Below are positions 7,315 to 14,496 of a stretch of DNA of 26,679 bases, in pieces. The stretch is from contig UQYL01000020.1 of assembly GCA_900545365.1 (NCBI GenBank), positions 1 to 26,679 on the forward strand, written 5' to 3'. This stretch comes from an uncultured Dialister sp. (GTDB lineage: Bacteria; Bacillota; Negativicutes; Veillonellales; Dialisteraceae). The first letter of the stretch is position 1, and each line of letters opens with the position of its first letter. The notes under the pieces are model-generated. The model was not told the DNA's origin, did not search any database, and worked only from the letters and a program-made list of their open reading frames with translations. A program made the position numbers and the translations under genes.

Positions 7315-7464
7315 TAAACTTTCTGAAAAATTTCTGAGGATTTCCCTATTTCCCCTCATTTCTCCGGGAAGGGCGGCGCCGCGCCGCGCGGAAGAATGGC
7401 GGGAACCCGCCGCGCGGACGGAAAATTAATCATCGGCTCTGCATAATTATCCGTTATATATCCA

Positions 7465-7502
7465 TAAAAAAGACAGGCCCCGGAGAGTCTGCCTCTTTTT
7501 TT
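7465..7502 (-). terminator. Possible terminator after galU
   Basis: An imperfect inverted repeat (about GACAGGC...GCCTC) is flanked by an A-run and a T-run of six or seven on either side, just past the galU stop, so it could work in both directions. The stem has mismatches; I am less sure of this than of the other terminators. Confidence 0.55.
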
Positions 7503-7510
7503 ATGCGGTT

Positions 7511-8395
7511 TTACAGCTCCGCCGCTTTCCGCTTGAGGTACGCCGCGAAAGCCGGGCCCAGGTCGTCCCGGCGGAGAGCGTATTCCACGGTCGCTTCCAG
7601 GAATCCTTCCTTGCTGCCCACGTCGTAGCGGCGGCCTTCAAAGGCATAGGCCCAGACGCTGCTGTTCTTCGCGAGCACCCGGAGCGCGTCGGTGAGCTGG
7701 ATCTCGCCGCCCTTGCCGGGCTGCGTCTCTTCCAGAATGGGGAAAATATCCGGCGTAATGACGTACCGCCCCAGCACGGCCATGCGGCTCGGCGCTTCGG
7801 CGATCTCCGGCTTCTCCACCATGTCGGACACTTTCATGAGCCGCGGGTCGTCAATGGCCGCCGTGCCTTTCACGATGCCGTAGGAAGACACTTCCTCTTC
7901 CGGCACTTCCTGACAGCCCAGCACGGTCGAGCCCGTGCGGTCGTACACGTCGATGAGCTGAGACAGCGCCGGCTGCCCTTCATTGTAGACCACGTCGTCG
8001 CCGAGGATGACCGCGAAGGGCTCCCTGTCCACGAAAGACCGGGCGCAGAGAATGGCGTCGCCGAGGCCGCGCATGTGCTTCTGCCGCACATAGTGCACGC
8101 GGATCTCCGAGATCCGCTGGATCTCCTTCAGCAGCTCGATCTTCCCGTGCTCGTAGAGATGGCGCTCCAGCTCCGGAGAGGAATCGAAATGATCTTCGAT
8201 GGCCCGCTTCGCGTGGCCGCTGATGATGAGGATCTCCTCGATGCCGCTGGCGAGGATCTCCTCCACGATGTACTGGATGGTGGGCGTGTCCACGATGGGG
8301 AGCATTTCCTTCGGCATGGCCTTCGTCGCCGGGAGGAACCGCGTGCCGAACCCCGCCGCGGGGATGACCGCTTTTCTGACTTTTCTGACTTCCAT
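7511..8395 (-). CDS. galU: UTP--glucose-1-phosphate uridylyltransferase
   Basis: This 294-aa enzyme makes UDP-glucose from UTP and glucose-1-phosphate for cell-surface glycans. The nucleotidyltransferase signature PAAGFGTRFLPATKAMPKEM (12-31) is complete. Further family blocks follow: FAVILGDDVVYN, MVEKPEIAEAPS, LGRYVITPDIFPIL, then YDVGSKEGFLEA near the C-terminus. An AGAGGTG site 4 nt before the ATG fixes the start. It is monocistronic. In a diderm Firmicute the product would feed lipopolysaccharide or other envelope sugars; no glycan genes are adjacent. Confidence 0.95.
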   Translation of the reverse strand: MEVRKVRKAVIPAAGFGTRFLPATKAMPKEMLPIVDTPTIQYIVEEILASGIEEILIISGHAKRAIEDHFDSSPELERHLYEHGKIELLKEIQRISEIRVHYVRQKHMRGLGDAILCARSFVDREPFAVILGDDVVYNEGQPALSQLIDVYDRTGSTVLGCQEVPEEEVSSYGIVKGTAAIDDPRLMKVSDMVEKPEIAEAPSRMAVLGRYVITPDIFPILEETQPGKGGEIQLTDALRVLAKNSSVWAYAFEGRRYDVGSKEGFLEATVEYALRRDDLGPAFAAYLKRKAAEL

Positions 8396-8438
8396 AAGAC
8401 ACCTCTATTTCACGCGCAGCGCGTTTCCGTTTCTATCT

Positions 8439-8467
8439 ATTGTACCGTTTTTACCCGAGGCGGGCAA
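8439..8467 (-). promoter_or_regulatory. Promoter for galU
   Basis: The minus strand shows TTGCCC (8462-8467), a 17-nt spacer and TACAAT (8439-8444), a good match to the housekeeping consensus, about 45 bp before the galU start. Confidence 0.72.
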
Positions 8468-8483
8468 TGAAGAAGGGCAATAG

Positions 8484-8511
8484 AAAATCCGCCGGAACAT
8501 TCCGTCGGATT
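8484..8511 (-). terminator. Terminator after the tRNA pair
   Basis: A stem AATCCG-CGGAA/TTCCG-CGGATT with one mismatch and a 2-nt loop is followed by TTTTC on the minus strand, a few bases after the CCA end of tRNA-Arg. The T-run is short but the stem is strong. Confidence 0.7.
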
Positions 8512-8518
8512 CCTGCTT

Positions 8519-8596
8519 TGGTGACCCCAGAGGGATTCGAACCCCCGACACCTTGATTCGTAGTCAAGTGCTCTATCCAGACTGAGCTATGGAGCC
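8519..8596 (-). tRNA. tRNA-Arg (anticodon ACG)
   Basis: The minus strand folds into a complete cloverleaf. It has a 7-bp acceptor stem (GGCTCCA with TGGGGTC, including G-U pairs) and a D arm with AGCTCAGT. The anticodon stem CTTGA/TCAAG holds loop CTACGAA, and the T arm is GGGGGTTCGAATCCCTC. Discriminator A and an encoded CCA end follow. ACG is normally edited to ICG by TadA so that one tRNA reads CGU, CGC and CGA. It follows tRNA-Trp after 3 nt and shares its promoter. Confidence 0.96.
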
Positions 8597-8599
8597 ACA

Positions 8600-8675
8600 T
8601 GGCAGGGGCAGAGGGACTCAAACCCCCAACCAACGGTTTTGGAGACCGCTACTCTATCAATTGAGCTATGCCCCT
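8600..8675 (-). tRNA. tRNA-Trp (anticodon CCA)
   Basis: A complete cloverleaf on the minus strand: acceptor AGGGGCA/TGCCCCT, anticodon stem GCGGT/ACCGT with loop CTCCAAA (anticodon CCA), T arm GGGGGTTTGAGTCCCTC, discriminator G and an encoded CCA. It is the first gene of a two-tRNA transcription unit. Confidence 0.96.
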
Positions 8676-8704
8676 GTATCACACTGCTCTCAGGTGACTT
8701 GTAT

Positions 8705-8733
8705 ATAATACCAGAACCGCCGCCGTTTGGCAA
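8705..8733 (-). promoter_or_regulatory. Promoter for the tRNA-Trp/tRNA-Arg unit
   Basis: The minus strand has TTGCCA (8728-8733), a 17-nt spacer and TATTAT (8705-8710), about 30 bp before tRNA-Trp. It lies directly after the mnmE stop; I see no terminator between mnmE and this promoter, so some readthrough into the tRNAs is possible. Confidence 0.7.
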
Positions 8734-8756
8734 GAGGCAATGTGAAGATTTTTGAT

Positions 8757-10136
8757 TTATTTCCCTACACAGAAATTTTTGAAGATCGACGCGATGAGTT
8801 CATCGTCCACGGTGTCGCCGGTGATCTCGCCGAGGTCGTTCCACGCTTCCGTGAGGTCTACGGCGATGCAGTCCGCCGGGAGATAGCCTTCGCACGACGC
8901 GGCGGCCCGCTTCACCGCTTCGAGGGCCTTCCGCACCAGTTCCACATGGCGGAGATTCGTCAGGAAGAGCTCCCGCCCGGATTCCGCGTCCTGCGCGGCG
9001 GTCATTTCCGCCAGCACCGCTTCCAGCTCGTCGATGCCGCTGCCGTACTGCGCGGAGAGGGAGATCACCGGCGCGCCGCCGGCGAGTTTTCCCGCTTCTT
9101 CCGGAGAAATTTCCTGGGGCAGGTCGTATTTATTCAGGATCACCACCGCCTGCCGTCCCGCGAGCGAGGCGAGGAGCGCCCTGTCCTCTTCTTCCAGGGG
9201 CCGGGAACCGTCCAGCACGGCGAGGATGAGATCGGCCCGCTCCATGGAGCGTTTCGCCCGCTCGATGCCGATCCGCTCCACCTGATCCGACGCGCGGCGC
9301 AGCCCCGCCGTATCCATGAGCACCAGCGGCACGCCGCCGATCTGGACGGATTCTTCGATGGTGTCCCGCGTCGTCCCGGGCACGTCCGTCACGATGGCCC
9401 GGTCTTCCTGAAGGAGCGCGTTCAGCAGGCTCGATTTCCCCGCGTTCGGCCGCCCCACGATGGCCGTGCGCAGGCCTTCACGGATCATGCGGCCCCGCTG
9501 CGACCGCGCCAGCAGCGTCTCCATGGGTCCGCGGATCTCCGCCAGCCCCACCCGGATCTCTTCCCGCGTCAGGTCTTCGATGTCTTCTTCGGGATAATCG
9601 ATGGTCACTTCCAGCTTCGTGATGAGGTCTTTCAGCTGCTCCCGGGACGCCCGGACATACCGGGAAAGCGCCCCCGACAGGTGGCTCTCCGCCTGGGTGA
9701 GCGCGGCGCGGCCCTTCGCCGTGATGATGTCCATCACCGCTTCCGCCTGGGTGAGATCGATGCGGCCGTTCAGAAAAGCGCGCTTCGTGAATTCTCCCCG
9801 CTCCGCCGGAGCCGCCCCCGCTTCCAGCACGAGGGCCAGCGTCTCCCGGAGCGCTTCCATGCTGCCGTGGATCTGGAGCTCCACCACGTCTTCGCCGGTG
9901 TAGGAATGGGGCCCCTTCATGTACACGCCGAGCCCCTCATCGATGAAGCGCCCTTCCTTGATCACGTGGCCGTAGTACATGCGCTGCGGCTCCGCCTGCG
10001 CGAAAGAGGGACCGCGCTTCCTCTGAAATACCCGGTCCGCAATGGCGGCCGCTTCCGGGCCGCTGATGCGGATGATGCCGATGCCCCCCTCGCCGGGCGC
10101 CGTGGCGATGGCGGCGATGGTCGTATCTTCGTACAT
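8757..10136 (-). CDS. mnmE: tRNA modification GTPase MnmE (TrmE)
   Basis: This 459-aa protein works with MnmG to install the carboxymethylaminomethyl group on U34 of tRNAs. The N-terminal folate-binding domain (MYEDTTIAAIATAPGEGGIG; about 1-118), a helical domain, and the inserted GTPase domain are all present. GTPase motifs are G1 GRPNAGKS (228-235), PGTTRD (253-258), DTAG (275-278) and NKYD. The C-terminal CVGK is a conservative version of the CxGK motif. The frame is open far upstream, but the ATG at 10136 with AAGGAG 7 nt before it matches the family start; the extension overlaps the autotransporter gene in another frame and is spurious. Confidence 0.97.
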   Translation of the reverse strand: MYEDTTIAAIATAPGEGGIGIIRISGPEAAAIADRVFQRKRGPSFAQAEPQRMYYGHVIKEGRFIDEGLGVYMKGPHSYTGEDVVELQIHGSMEALRETLALVLEAGAAPAERGEFTKRAFLNGRIDLTQAEAVMDIITAKGRAALTQAESHLSGALSRYVRASREQLKDLITKLEVTIDYPEEDIEDLTREEIRVGLAEIRGPMETLLARSQRGRMIREGLRTAIVGRPNAGKSSLLNALLQEDRAIVTDVPGTTRDTIEESVQIGGVPLVLMDTAGLRRASDQVERIGIERAKRSMERADLILAVLDGSRPLEEEDRALLASLAGRQAVVILNKYDLPQEISPEEAGKLAGGAPVISLSAQYGSGIDELEAVLAEMTAAQDAESGRELFLTNLRHVELVRKALEAVKRAAASCEGYLPADCIAVDLTEAWNDLGEITGDTVDDELIASIFKNFCVGK

Positions 10137-10173
10137 AGAAATTCTCCTTTGCTTTCCGTTTTTCCTTTCCCTT

Positions 10174-10182
10174 ATTATATCA
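10174..10182 (-). promoter_or_regulatory. Extended -10 promoter for mnmE
   Basis: The minus strand reads TGA-TATAAT about 40 bp before the mnmE start, without a clear -35. It lies between the autotransporter terminator and mnmE, so mnmE has its own promoter. Confidence 0.65.
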
Positions 10183-10231
10183 TCCCCGCCCATTCTCTTA
10201 CGGAGGGAAGCCGCCCGCCCTGAAAGCGGCA

Positions 10232-10266
10232 AAAGAAAAAGAGAGGACCGGTCAAGTCCTCTCCTT
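10232..10266 (-). terminator. Rho-independent terminator after the autotransporter gene
   Basis: A perfect 8-bp stem GAGAGGAC/GTCCTCTC with a 7-nt loop is followed by TTTTTCTTTT on the minus strand, 6 nt after the stop of the barrel segment. Retention of a clean terminator suggests the locus is not long decayed. Confidence 0.9.
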
Positions 10267-10270
10267 TTAT

Positions 10271-11101
10271 TCAGAAACTGTACGCCAGCTGCAGCATGCC
10301 GCTGATGCCTTCCCGTTCTCCCGTGTAGCCCCGGAGATTGATGTCCATGCTCCACGGAGAATCTTTGTCCCGCATCAGCACGCCGATCTCGCCGAAGACG
10401 CTGCTCCCCTGGAGGCTTTCTTCCCGCGCCTCCCACGGGCCCGCCTTCATGCGGCTGTCTCCGCTGAATTCGTATTCGTACGCCGCGCCGCCGCAGAAGC
10501 TCCACGCTCTGCCGGTGTCCGCCGTGTATCTCGCGCCGAGACGGAGCCGGTCGCTGGTCATATCATCGAACCGGTATGCATCGCCGCCCATCAGGAAAGC
10601 GTCTCCTTCGATCTCCGAGTGGAAATATTTCCCATAGACGTCCCACTGGCCCCGGCTGCCCGGGATCAGTCTGCCCGCTCCGATGTGGCCGCCCCAGTAT
10701 GTGCTGTCAGAATCAAATCCGTAGCTGTTCCCGTCGCCGTCTCTCACCGCGTCGGTCATGGAATTGCCGAGAGTGCCCGCCCGGACGCTGGCTTCGTAGT
10801 AGCTTCCGCCGTCTTTTGTCAGGCGCACCGCAGCGCCGCCGCCGTTGTAGGGCAGGCTCCCGTCGCCGCGGAAGATCTCGTTATTGAACATGTTCCGCGT
10901 ATGATAATTGCCCGTGCCGTTTTCGTAGAAGACGCCCCACGCCAGACGGCCGTCTTTGATCTCATGGACGTTTCCCGCGCCGACGATGGTGTTCCATCCG
11001 TTGATGCGGATGCCTCCCGCCCCGTCATATTCGCTCCGGCTGCCATAGACCGCGCCGAAGGTGCGCGTGCCCCAGTGATATCCGTCGTCGAGAAGGCTCA
11101 C
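10271..11101 (-). CDS. Autotransporter beta-barrel segment (third frame)
   Basis: This 276-aa stretch looks like an autotransporter translocator domain: alternating-strand sequence rich in Gly, Tyr and Trp (HWGTRTFGAVYGSRSEYDG, FYENGTGNYHTRNMF, YWGGHIGAGRLIPG) and a C-terminal Phe after LQLAYSF. The family's barrel inserts in the outer membrane and exports the passenger. The first possible start, a GTG at 11101, overlaps the passenger stop (GTGA), so re-initiation is conceivable. Without a signal peptide, however, the product could not reach the outer membrane. The frame extends upstream without a stop to the G7 run, and the residues there (ADIAADAVSLLDDG) read as normal autotransporter sequence. 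Confidence 0.75.
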   Translation of the reverse strand: MSLLDDGYHWGTRTFGAVYGSRSEYDGAGGIRINGWNTIVGAGNVHEIKDGRLAWGVFYENGTGNYHTRNMFNNEIFRGDGSLPYNGGGAAVRLTKDGGSYYEASVRAGTLGNSMTDAVRDGDGNSYGFDSDSTYWGGHIGAGRLIPGSRGQWDVYGKYFHSEIEGDAFLMGGDAYRFDDMTSDRLRLGARYTADTGRAWSFCGGAAYEYEFSGDSRMKAGPWEAREESLQGSSVFGEIGVLMRDKDSPWSMDINLRGYTGEREGISGMLQLAYSF

Positions 11102-12570
11102 CGCGTCCGCCGCGATGTCCGCCCCCCCTGATTGACGAAAGCCGCGCCGGTGAGCCGGCCGCGGTTGACCGCCGCGGTCTGCGGATTCAGTCCGACGGTC
11201 TGAATGACGTAATCCAGAGAACCTGCCGTCTCCTGCTCCATGACTGCCGTGCCCTGGGTGACGGTGCCTTTCGTGAAAGACAGGGGCCCTTCCTGCTCCC
11301 CGGCGGAAGCCTCTGTCCCCTTGATGAATGTCATGCGCTCGCCGGCCTGCGGCATATTCTCTCCCCGGATGACCAGATCATCCGCGAGGATCTCCGCGTC
11401 CGCCAGCATGGCGTCTTCGCCGTCAGTCGCCTCCAGGACCGTCCCGCCGTCTTCCCACGTCACTGAATCGAAGCGGACCGCATCGAAATTCTTCGCTTTT
11501 TTCACGCTGCCGCTCCAATTGTCGATCACAAGCGTATTCCCCGACGTTTCCTGTACTTCCGTTGTGCCGTCCTCAGCCCGCCATCCGTAGAGTTCGGCGC
11601 CGGACACATCCGCCTCTCCGGCGAGAATGACCGTATTATCCCTCGCCGCGCCGGCCGCTTCGGCCTGTCCGCCCTCATCAGCGGTCACGCCGACTACGCC
11701 GCCGACGATCACTGCCTCTCCGCCGACCGTTGTCCCGTCCGTAATGATGACCGCATTGCCGGACGCATCGCCGTTCACCGCCAGGCCGCCGGCGATCTGA
11801 ACCGTCTGCGGGACCTCACCTGCCAGTTCTTTCAGCCCTTCGGAAAAGCTGTCCGGGTCATTGACGTCGCTTCCCGAAAGGAGAACCGTATTGCCGGACG
11901 CTGCGCCGTTCCCCGTCATGCCGCCGGCCATCACCGTCATGATCACGCTGCTGTCATACACACCGAGCCTGTTCCCGGACACATTGCCTTCCGCCGCCGC
12001 GGCGCCGGTCTCATCAATCCCCGCCGCCATGCCGCCGGCCATCATTCCCGCCAATGCCGCGCTGTGGTCATTGACCGCCGCGCCGTTGCCGGAAGCGCCG
12101 ATCCCGACACCGCCGACGATCATCATCTCCGCCATTGCCGCGCTGTGGTCATCGACGGCCACGCTGTTGCCCGAGGCCGTCCCTTTTTCCGCCATGCCGC
12201 CGGCGATTATCGCCGCCTGCGCGTTTACCATTCCGGATATGTCTGGCATATCCTCCAGATGACCCGGCAGATCATCGGGAAGGTTCATATCCCCTCCGGT
12301 GACCGTCACGCGGTTATCCGACGCGTCCCCGTCCGCCGAGCCGCCGCCGACGATCAGGGGCGCTGCAAGCTCTTCGCCCGCCTCATTCTCGGCCGGACGT
12401 ACTGAGCTGCCGTCGATCATCACGCTGTTCGCCAGCGCGCCGCCTTTCTCCGTATAGCCGCCCAAAATATTGCCGGAAGCCTGCGTCTCCCCGTCGATCC
12501 GCAGCTCGCCGCTCACCGCGTCGCCTTCGCCAAGATACCAGCCGGCGACGTTGTCGCTTTCGTTGACCAC
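11098..12570 (-). CDS. Autotransporter passenger segment with Gly/Ala/Asn-rich repeats (second frame)
   Basis: This stretch of about 490 aa is built from seven or eight degenerate repeats of the form GG-x(4-6)-G-xASGN-x-V (for example IAGGMAEKGTASGNSVAV, MAGGMTGNGAASGNTVLL, IAGGLAVNGDASGNAVII), typical of beta-helical passengers. Two units repeat closely at DNA level with an 81-bp (27-codon) period (12041-12094 and 12122-12175). A likely linker (QTAAVNRGRLTGAAFVNQG) precedes the barrel. The nominal GTG start has no Shine-Dalgarno site, so this is not a stand-alone gene. After the G7 run the frame turns into an Arg-rich tail and stops. Confidence 0.75.
   Translation of the reverse strand: MVNESDNVAGWYLGEGDAVSGELRIDGETQASGNILGGYTEKGGALANSVMIDGSSVRPAENEAGEELAAPLIVGGGSADGDASDNRVTVTGGDMNLPDDLPGHLEDMPDISGMVNAQAAIIAGGMAEKGTASGNSVAVDDHSAAMAEMMIVGGVGIGASGNGAAVNDHSAALAGMMAGGMAAGIDETGAAAAEGNVSGNRLGVYDSSVIMTVMAGGMTGNGAASGNTVLLSGSDVNDPDSFSEGLKELAGEVPQTVQIAGGLAVNGDASGNAVIITDGTTVGGEAVIVGGVVGVTADEGGQAEAAGAARDNTVILAGEADVSGAELYGWRAEDGTTEVQETSGNTLVIDNWSGSVKKAKNFDAVRFDSVTWEDGGTVLEATDGEDAMLADAEILADDLVIRGENMPQAGERMTFIKGTEASAGEQEGPLSFTKGTVTQGTAVMEQETAGSLDYVIQTVGLNPQTAAVNRGRLTGAAFVNQGGRTSRRTR
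12041..12175 (-). repeat. 81-bp period tandem repeat in the passenger region
   Basis: Blocks 12041-12094 and 12122-12175 match closely, both containing CGCTGTGGTCAT and GTTGCC cores. They encode paired repeats (AVDDHSAAMAEMM and AVNDHSAALAGMM). The 27-codon period preserves frame, so copy number could change by recombination without breaking the passenger. Confidence 0.7.
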
Positions 12571-12575
12571 GCCGC

Positions 12576-12701
12576 TTACGTCAGCTTGCCCCCGTTATTA
12601 TTTCCGCTTATATTTGCCCCCCCCGCGATCAGGGAAGGCGCTCCTGCCAGTCCGGCCAGAACTGCCGCCGCGGCGAGCCGCGCTGCCCATTTCTTTTCCA
12701 T
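12576..12701 (-). CDS. Autotransporter signal peptide segment (first frame)
   Basis: From ATG 12701 the product starts MEKKWAARLAAAAVLAGLAG and continues APSLIAGG, a clear Sec signal peptide. About a dozen mature residues (ANISGNNNGGKL) follow before a stop. It is too short to be a functional protein and is best read as the 5' end of the autotransporter. A run of eight G lies within this segment (12617-12624) and a run of five G at the frame break. The longer open frame upstream of 12701 is not credible because a good ribosome site precedes this ATG. Confidence 0.75.
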   Translation of the reverse strand: MEKKWAARLAAAAVLAGLAGAPSLIAGGANISGNNNGGKLT

Positions 12702-12828
12702 ATGTCCCCTTCCTTTCCAGAGATTCCGCTCTCTTTTGGTTTTTATGATTTCAGTATCATCACGAAGGCCGCGCCCACAATCCCTCTCCCCGCGCGGGGC
12801 CGTGACCGGCGCGCCGGAAAAGGGCAGC

Positions 12829-12862
12829 AAAAAAGAGCGCCCCTCGCTGGATGCGCTCTTTT
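12829..12862 (-). terminator. Rho-independent terminator after pyrG
   Basis: A stem with GAGCGC/GCGCTC core, extended by A-T pairs, with a 12-nt loop is followed by six T on the minus strand. It lies 4-5 nt after the pyrG stop and ends the DUF1934-argS-pyrG operon. Confidence 0.87.
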
Positions 12863-12866
12863 GCTC

Positions 12867-14486
12867 TTATTTCTTTTCCGCTTCGCACCGGATGGCCGCT
12901 TCCACAAATCCTCTGAAGAGGGGATGCGGGCGGGTCGGGCGGGATTTGAATTCCGGATGCGCCTGGGTCGCCATGAAGAAGGGATGATCGGAGAGCTCGA
13001 TCATTTCCACGAGACGTTCGTCCGGGCTGGTGCCGGAGAATACGAGGCCGTGTTTCGCCATGGCTTCTCTGTATTCGTTATTGACTTCATATCTGTGGCG
13101 GTGCCGTTCATAGACGATCTCTTCGCCGTAGAGCGCTCTCGCTTTCGTTCCGGCAGCGAGTTTGCACGGATAAAGGCCGAGGCGCATGGTGCCGCCCTTG
13201 TCGGTGATGTCTTCCTGGTCGGCCATGAGGTCGATGACGGGGTACGCGCAGTCCGGCGCGATCTCGCTGGAATTGGCGTCTGTCATGCCGCACACGTGGC
13301 GGGCAAATTCGATGACCGCGCACTGCATGCCGAGGCACAGACCGAGGAAAGGCACTTTGTGTTCCCGCGCCCAGCGGATGGAGGCGATCTTGCCTTCGAT
13401 GCCGCGGGAGCCGAAGCCGCCGGGAACGATGATGCCGCCTACGCCGCCGAAGACTTCATCGAGGGTGTCCAGATGGTCTTCCAGTTCTTCCGAATTGATC
13501 CAGTGGATATTGACTTTCGTTCCGAAGGCAAATCCCGCGTGGGACAGGGCTTCCGCCACGGAGAGGTACGCGTCGTGGAGCTCGACGTACTTGCCTACGA
13601 GGGCGATGTCCACCTGCTTTTCCGCGGAGAGGATGCGGTCCACCATAGAGGTCCATTCTTCCATATCGCAGGGTCTGTCTTCGAGGCCGAGCTTCTGGAG
13701 AGCGATGCGGTCGAGTCCTTCCTGCTGGAGGAGGAGCGGCACTTCATAGATGCTGCGGCAGGTCATATTGGAGATGACCGCTTCCGGATCGACGTCGCAG
13801 AAGAGGGCGATCTTCCGCTTCATGTCGTCGGAAATTTCCTTTTCCGTGCGGCACACGATGATATCCGGCTGGATGCCGATGCTGCGCAGTTCCTTGACGC
13901 TGTGCTGGGTGGGCTTCGTCTTGAGCTCGCCCGCCGCGGAGATGTAGGGAATGAGGGTGACGTGGATATAGAGCACGTCGTTCCGGTTCGGCACGTCTTT
14001 TTTCACCTGACGGATCGCTTCAAGGAAGGGCTGGGATTCGATATCGCCCACGGTGCCGCCGATCTCGGTGATGACGATGTCCGCATTGTCTTCGCGGCCC
14101 ACACGGAGCACACGGTCTTTGATCTCATTGGTGATGTGCGGGATGACCTGGATGGTGGAGCCCAGATATTCCCCTTTCCGTTCCTTATTGATGACGGACT
14201 GGTAAATTTTCCCGGTGGTCACATTGGACGCTTTGGACAGATTCATGTCGATGAAGCGTTCGTAGTGGCCCAGGTCGAGGTCGGTCTCCGCGCCGTCGTC
14301 GGTGACGAAGACTTCGCCGTGCTGGTACGGGCTCATGGTGCCGGGGTCGATATTGATGTAGGGATCGAACTTCTGGATGGTGACTTTATAGCCGCGGTTT
14401 TTCAGCAGACGGCCGAGAGAGGCCGCGGTGATGCCTTTGCCCAGAGACGATACGACGCCGCCGGTGACGAAAATGTATTTGCTCAT
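12867..14486 (-). CDS. pyrG: CTP synthase
   Basis: This 539-aa enzyme converts UTP to CTP using ATP and glutamine. The N-terminal synthetase domain starts MSKYIFVTGGVVSSLGKGI with the P-loop-like segment and continues with KFDPYINIDPGTMSP and HGEVFVTDDGAETDLDLGHYERF. The class I glutamine amidotransferase domain has GGFGSRG, the nucleophile Cys in LGLCLGMQCAVIE (near 380) and the His/Glu pair in HPEF near 515. Length is normal. The ATG is preceded by AAAGGAGGAG and sits 10 nt after the argS stop, so the two genes are co-transcribed. Confidence 0.98.
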   Translation of the reverse strand: MSKYIFVTGGVVSSLGKGITAASLGRLLKNRGYKVTIQKFDPYINIDPGTMSPYQHGEVFVTDDGAETDLDLGHYERFIDMNLSKASNVTTGKIYQSVINKERKGEYLGSTIQVIPHITNEIKDRVLRVGREDNADIVITEIGGTVGDIESQPFLEAIRQVKKDVPNRNDVLYIHVTLIPYISAAGELKTKPTQHSVKELRSIGIQPDIIVCRTEKEISDDMKRKIALFCDVDPEAVISNMTCRSIYEVPLLLQQEGLDRIALQKLGLEDRPCDMEEWTSMVDRILSAEKQVDIALVGKYVELHDAYLSVAEALSHAGFAFGTKVNIHWINSEELEDHLDTLDEVFGGVGGIIVPGGFGSRGIEGKIASIRWAREHKVPFLGLCLGMQCAVIEFARHVCGMTDANSSEIAPDCAYPVIDLMADQEDITDKGGTMRLGLYPCKLAAGTKARALYGEEIVYERHRHRYEVNNEYREAMAKHGLVFSGTSPDERLVEMIELSDHPFFMATQAHPEFKSRPTRPHPLFRGFVEAAIRCEAEKK

Positions 14487-14496
14487 GACTCCTCCT

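Larger units (their letters stand above)
10271..12701 (-). pseudogene. Autotransporter/adhesin gene split by two -1 frame breaks at poly-G runs
   Basis: Three consecutive frames together encode one autotransporter of about 810 aa: signal peptide (from ATG 12701), repetitive passenger, and C-terminal beta-barrel ending LQLAYSF. Break 1 is at a run of five G (12589-12593 on the opposite strand as C); one extra G joins signal peptide and passenger. Break 2 is at a run of seven G (C run 11123-11129); one extra G joins passenger and barrel. There are no other stops and the terminator is intact. It could be a phase-variable gene in an OFF state, a gene using ribosomal -1 slippage, a recent pseudogene, or homopolymer undercalling by the sequencer. 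I call it broken only as written. Start site GGAAGGGG lies 4-5 nt before the ATG. Confidence 0.8.

Noticed and set aside
10137..10505. N-terminal extension of about 120 codons on mnmE
   Set aside because: It overlaps the autotransporter barrel and its terminator in another frame. MnmE homologues start at the MYEDTTIAAIATAPGEGGIG position, which has its own ribosome site and promoter.
11098..12570. Passenger segment as an independent protein starting at GTG 12570
   Set aside because: There is no Shine-Dalgarno site and no signal peptide; the sequence begins in the middle of a secreted-protein repeat pattern directly continuous with the upstream signal peptide.
12617..12624. The G8 run as the cause of the first autotransporter frame break
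   Set aside because: Adding or removing one G there leads to an in-frame stop before the passenger frame is reached. Only a change in the later G5 run joins the two frames.
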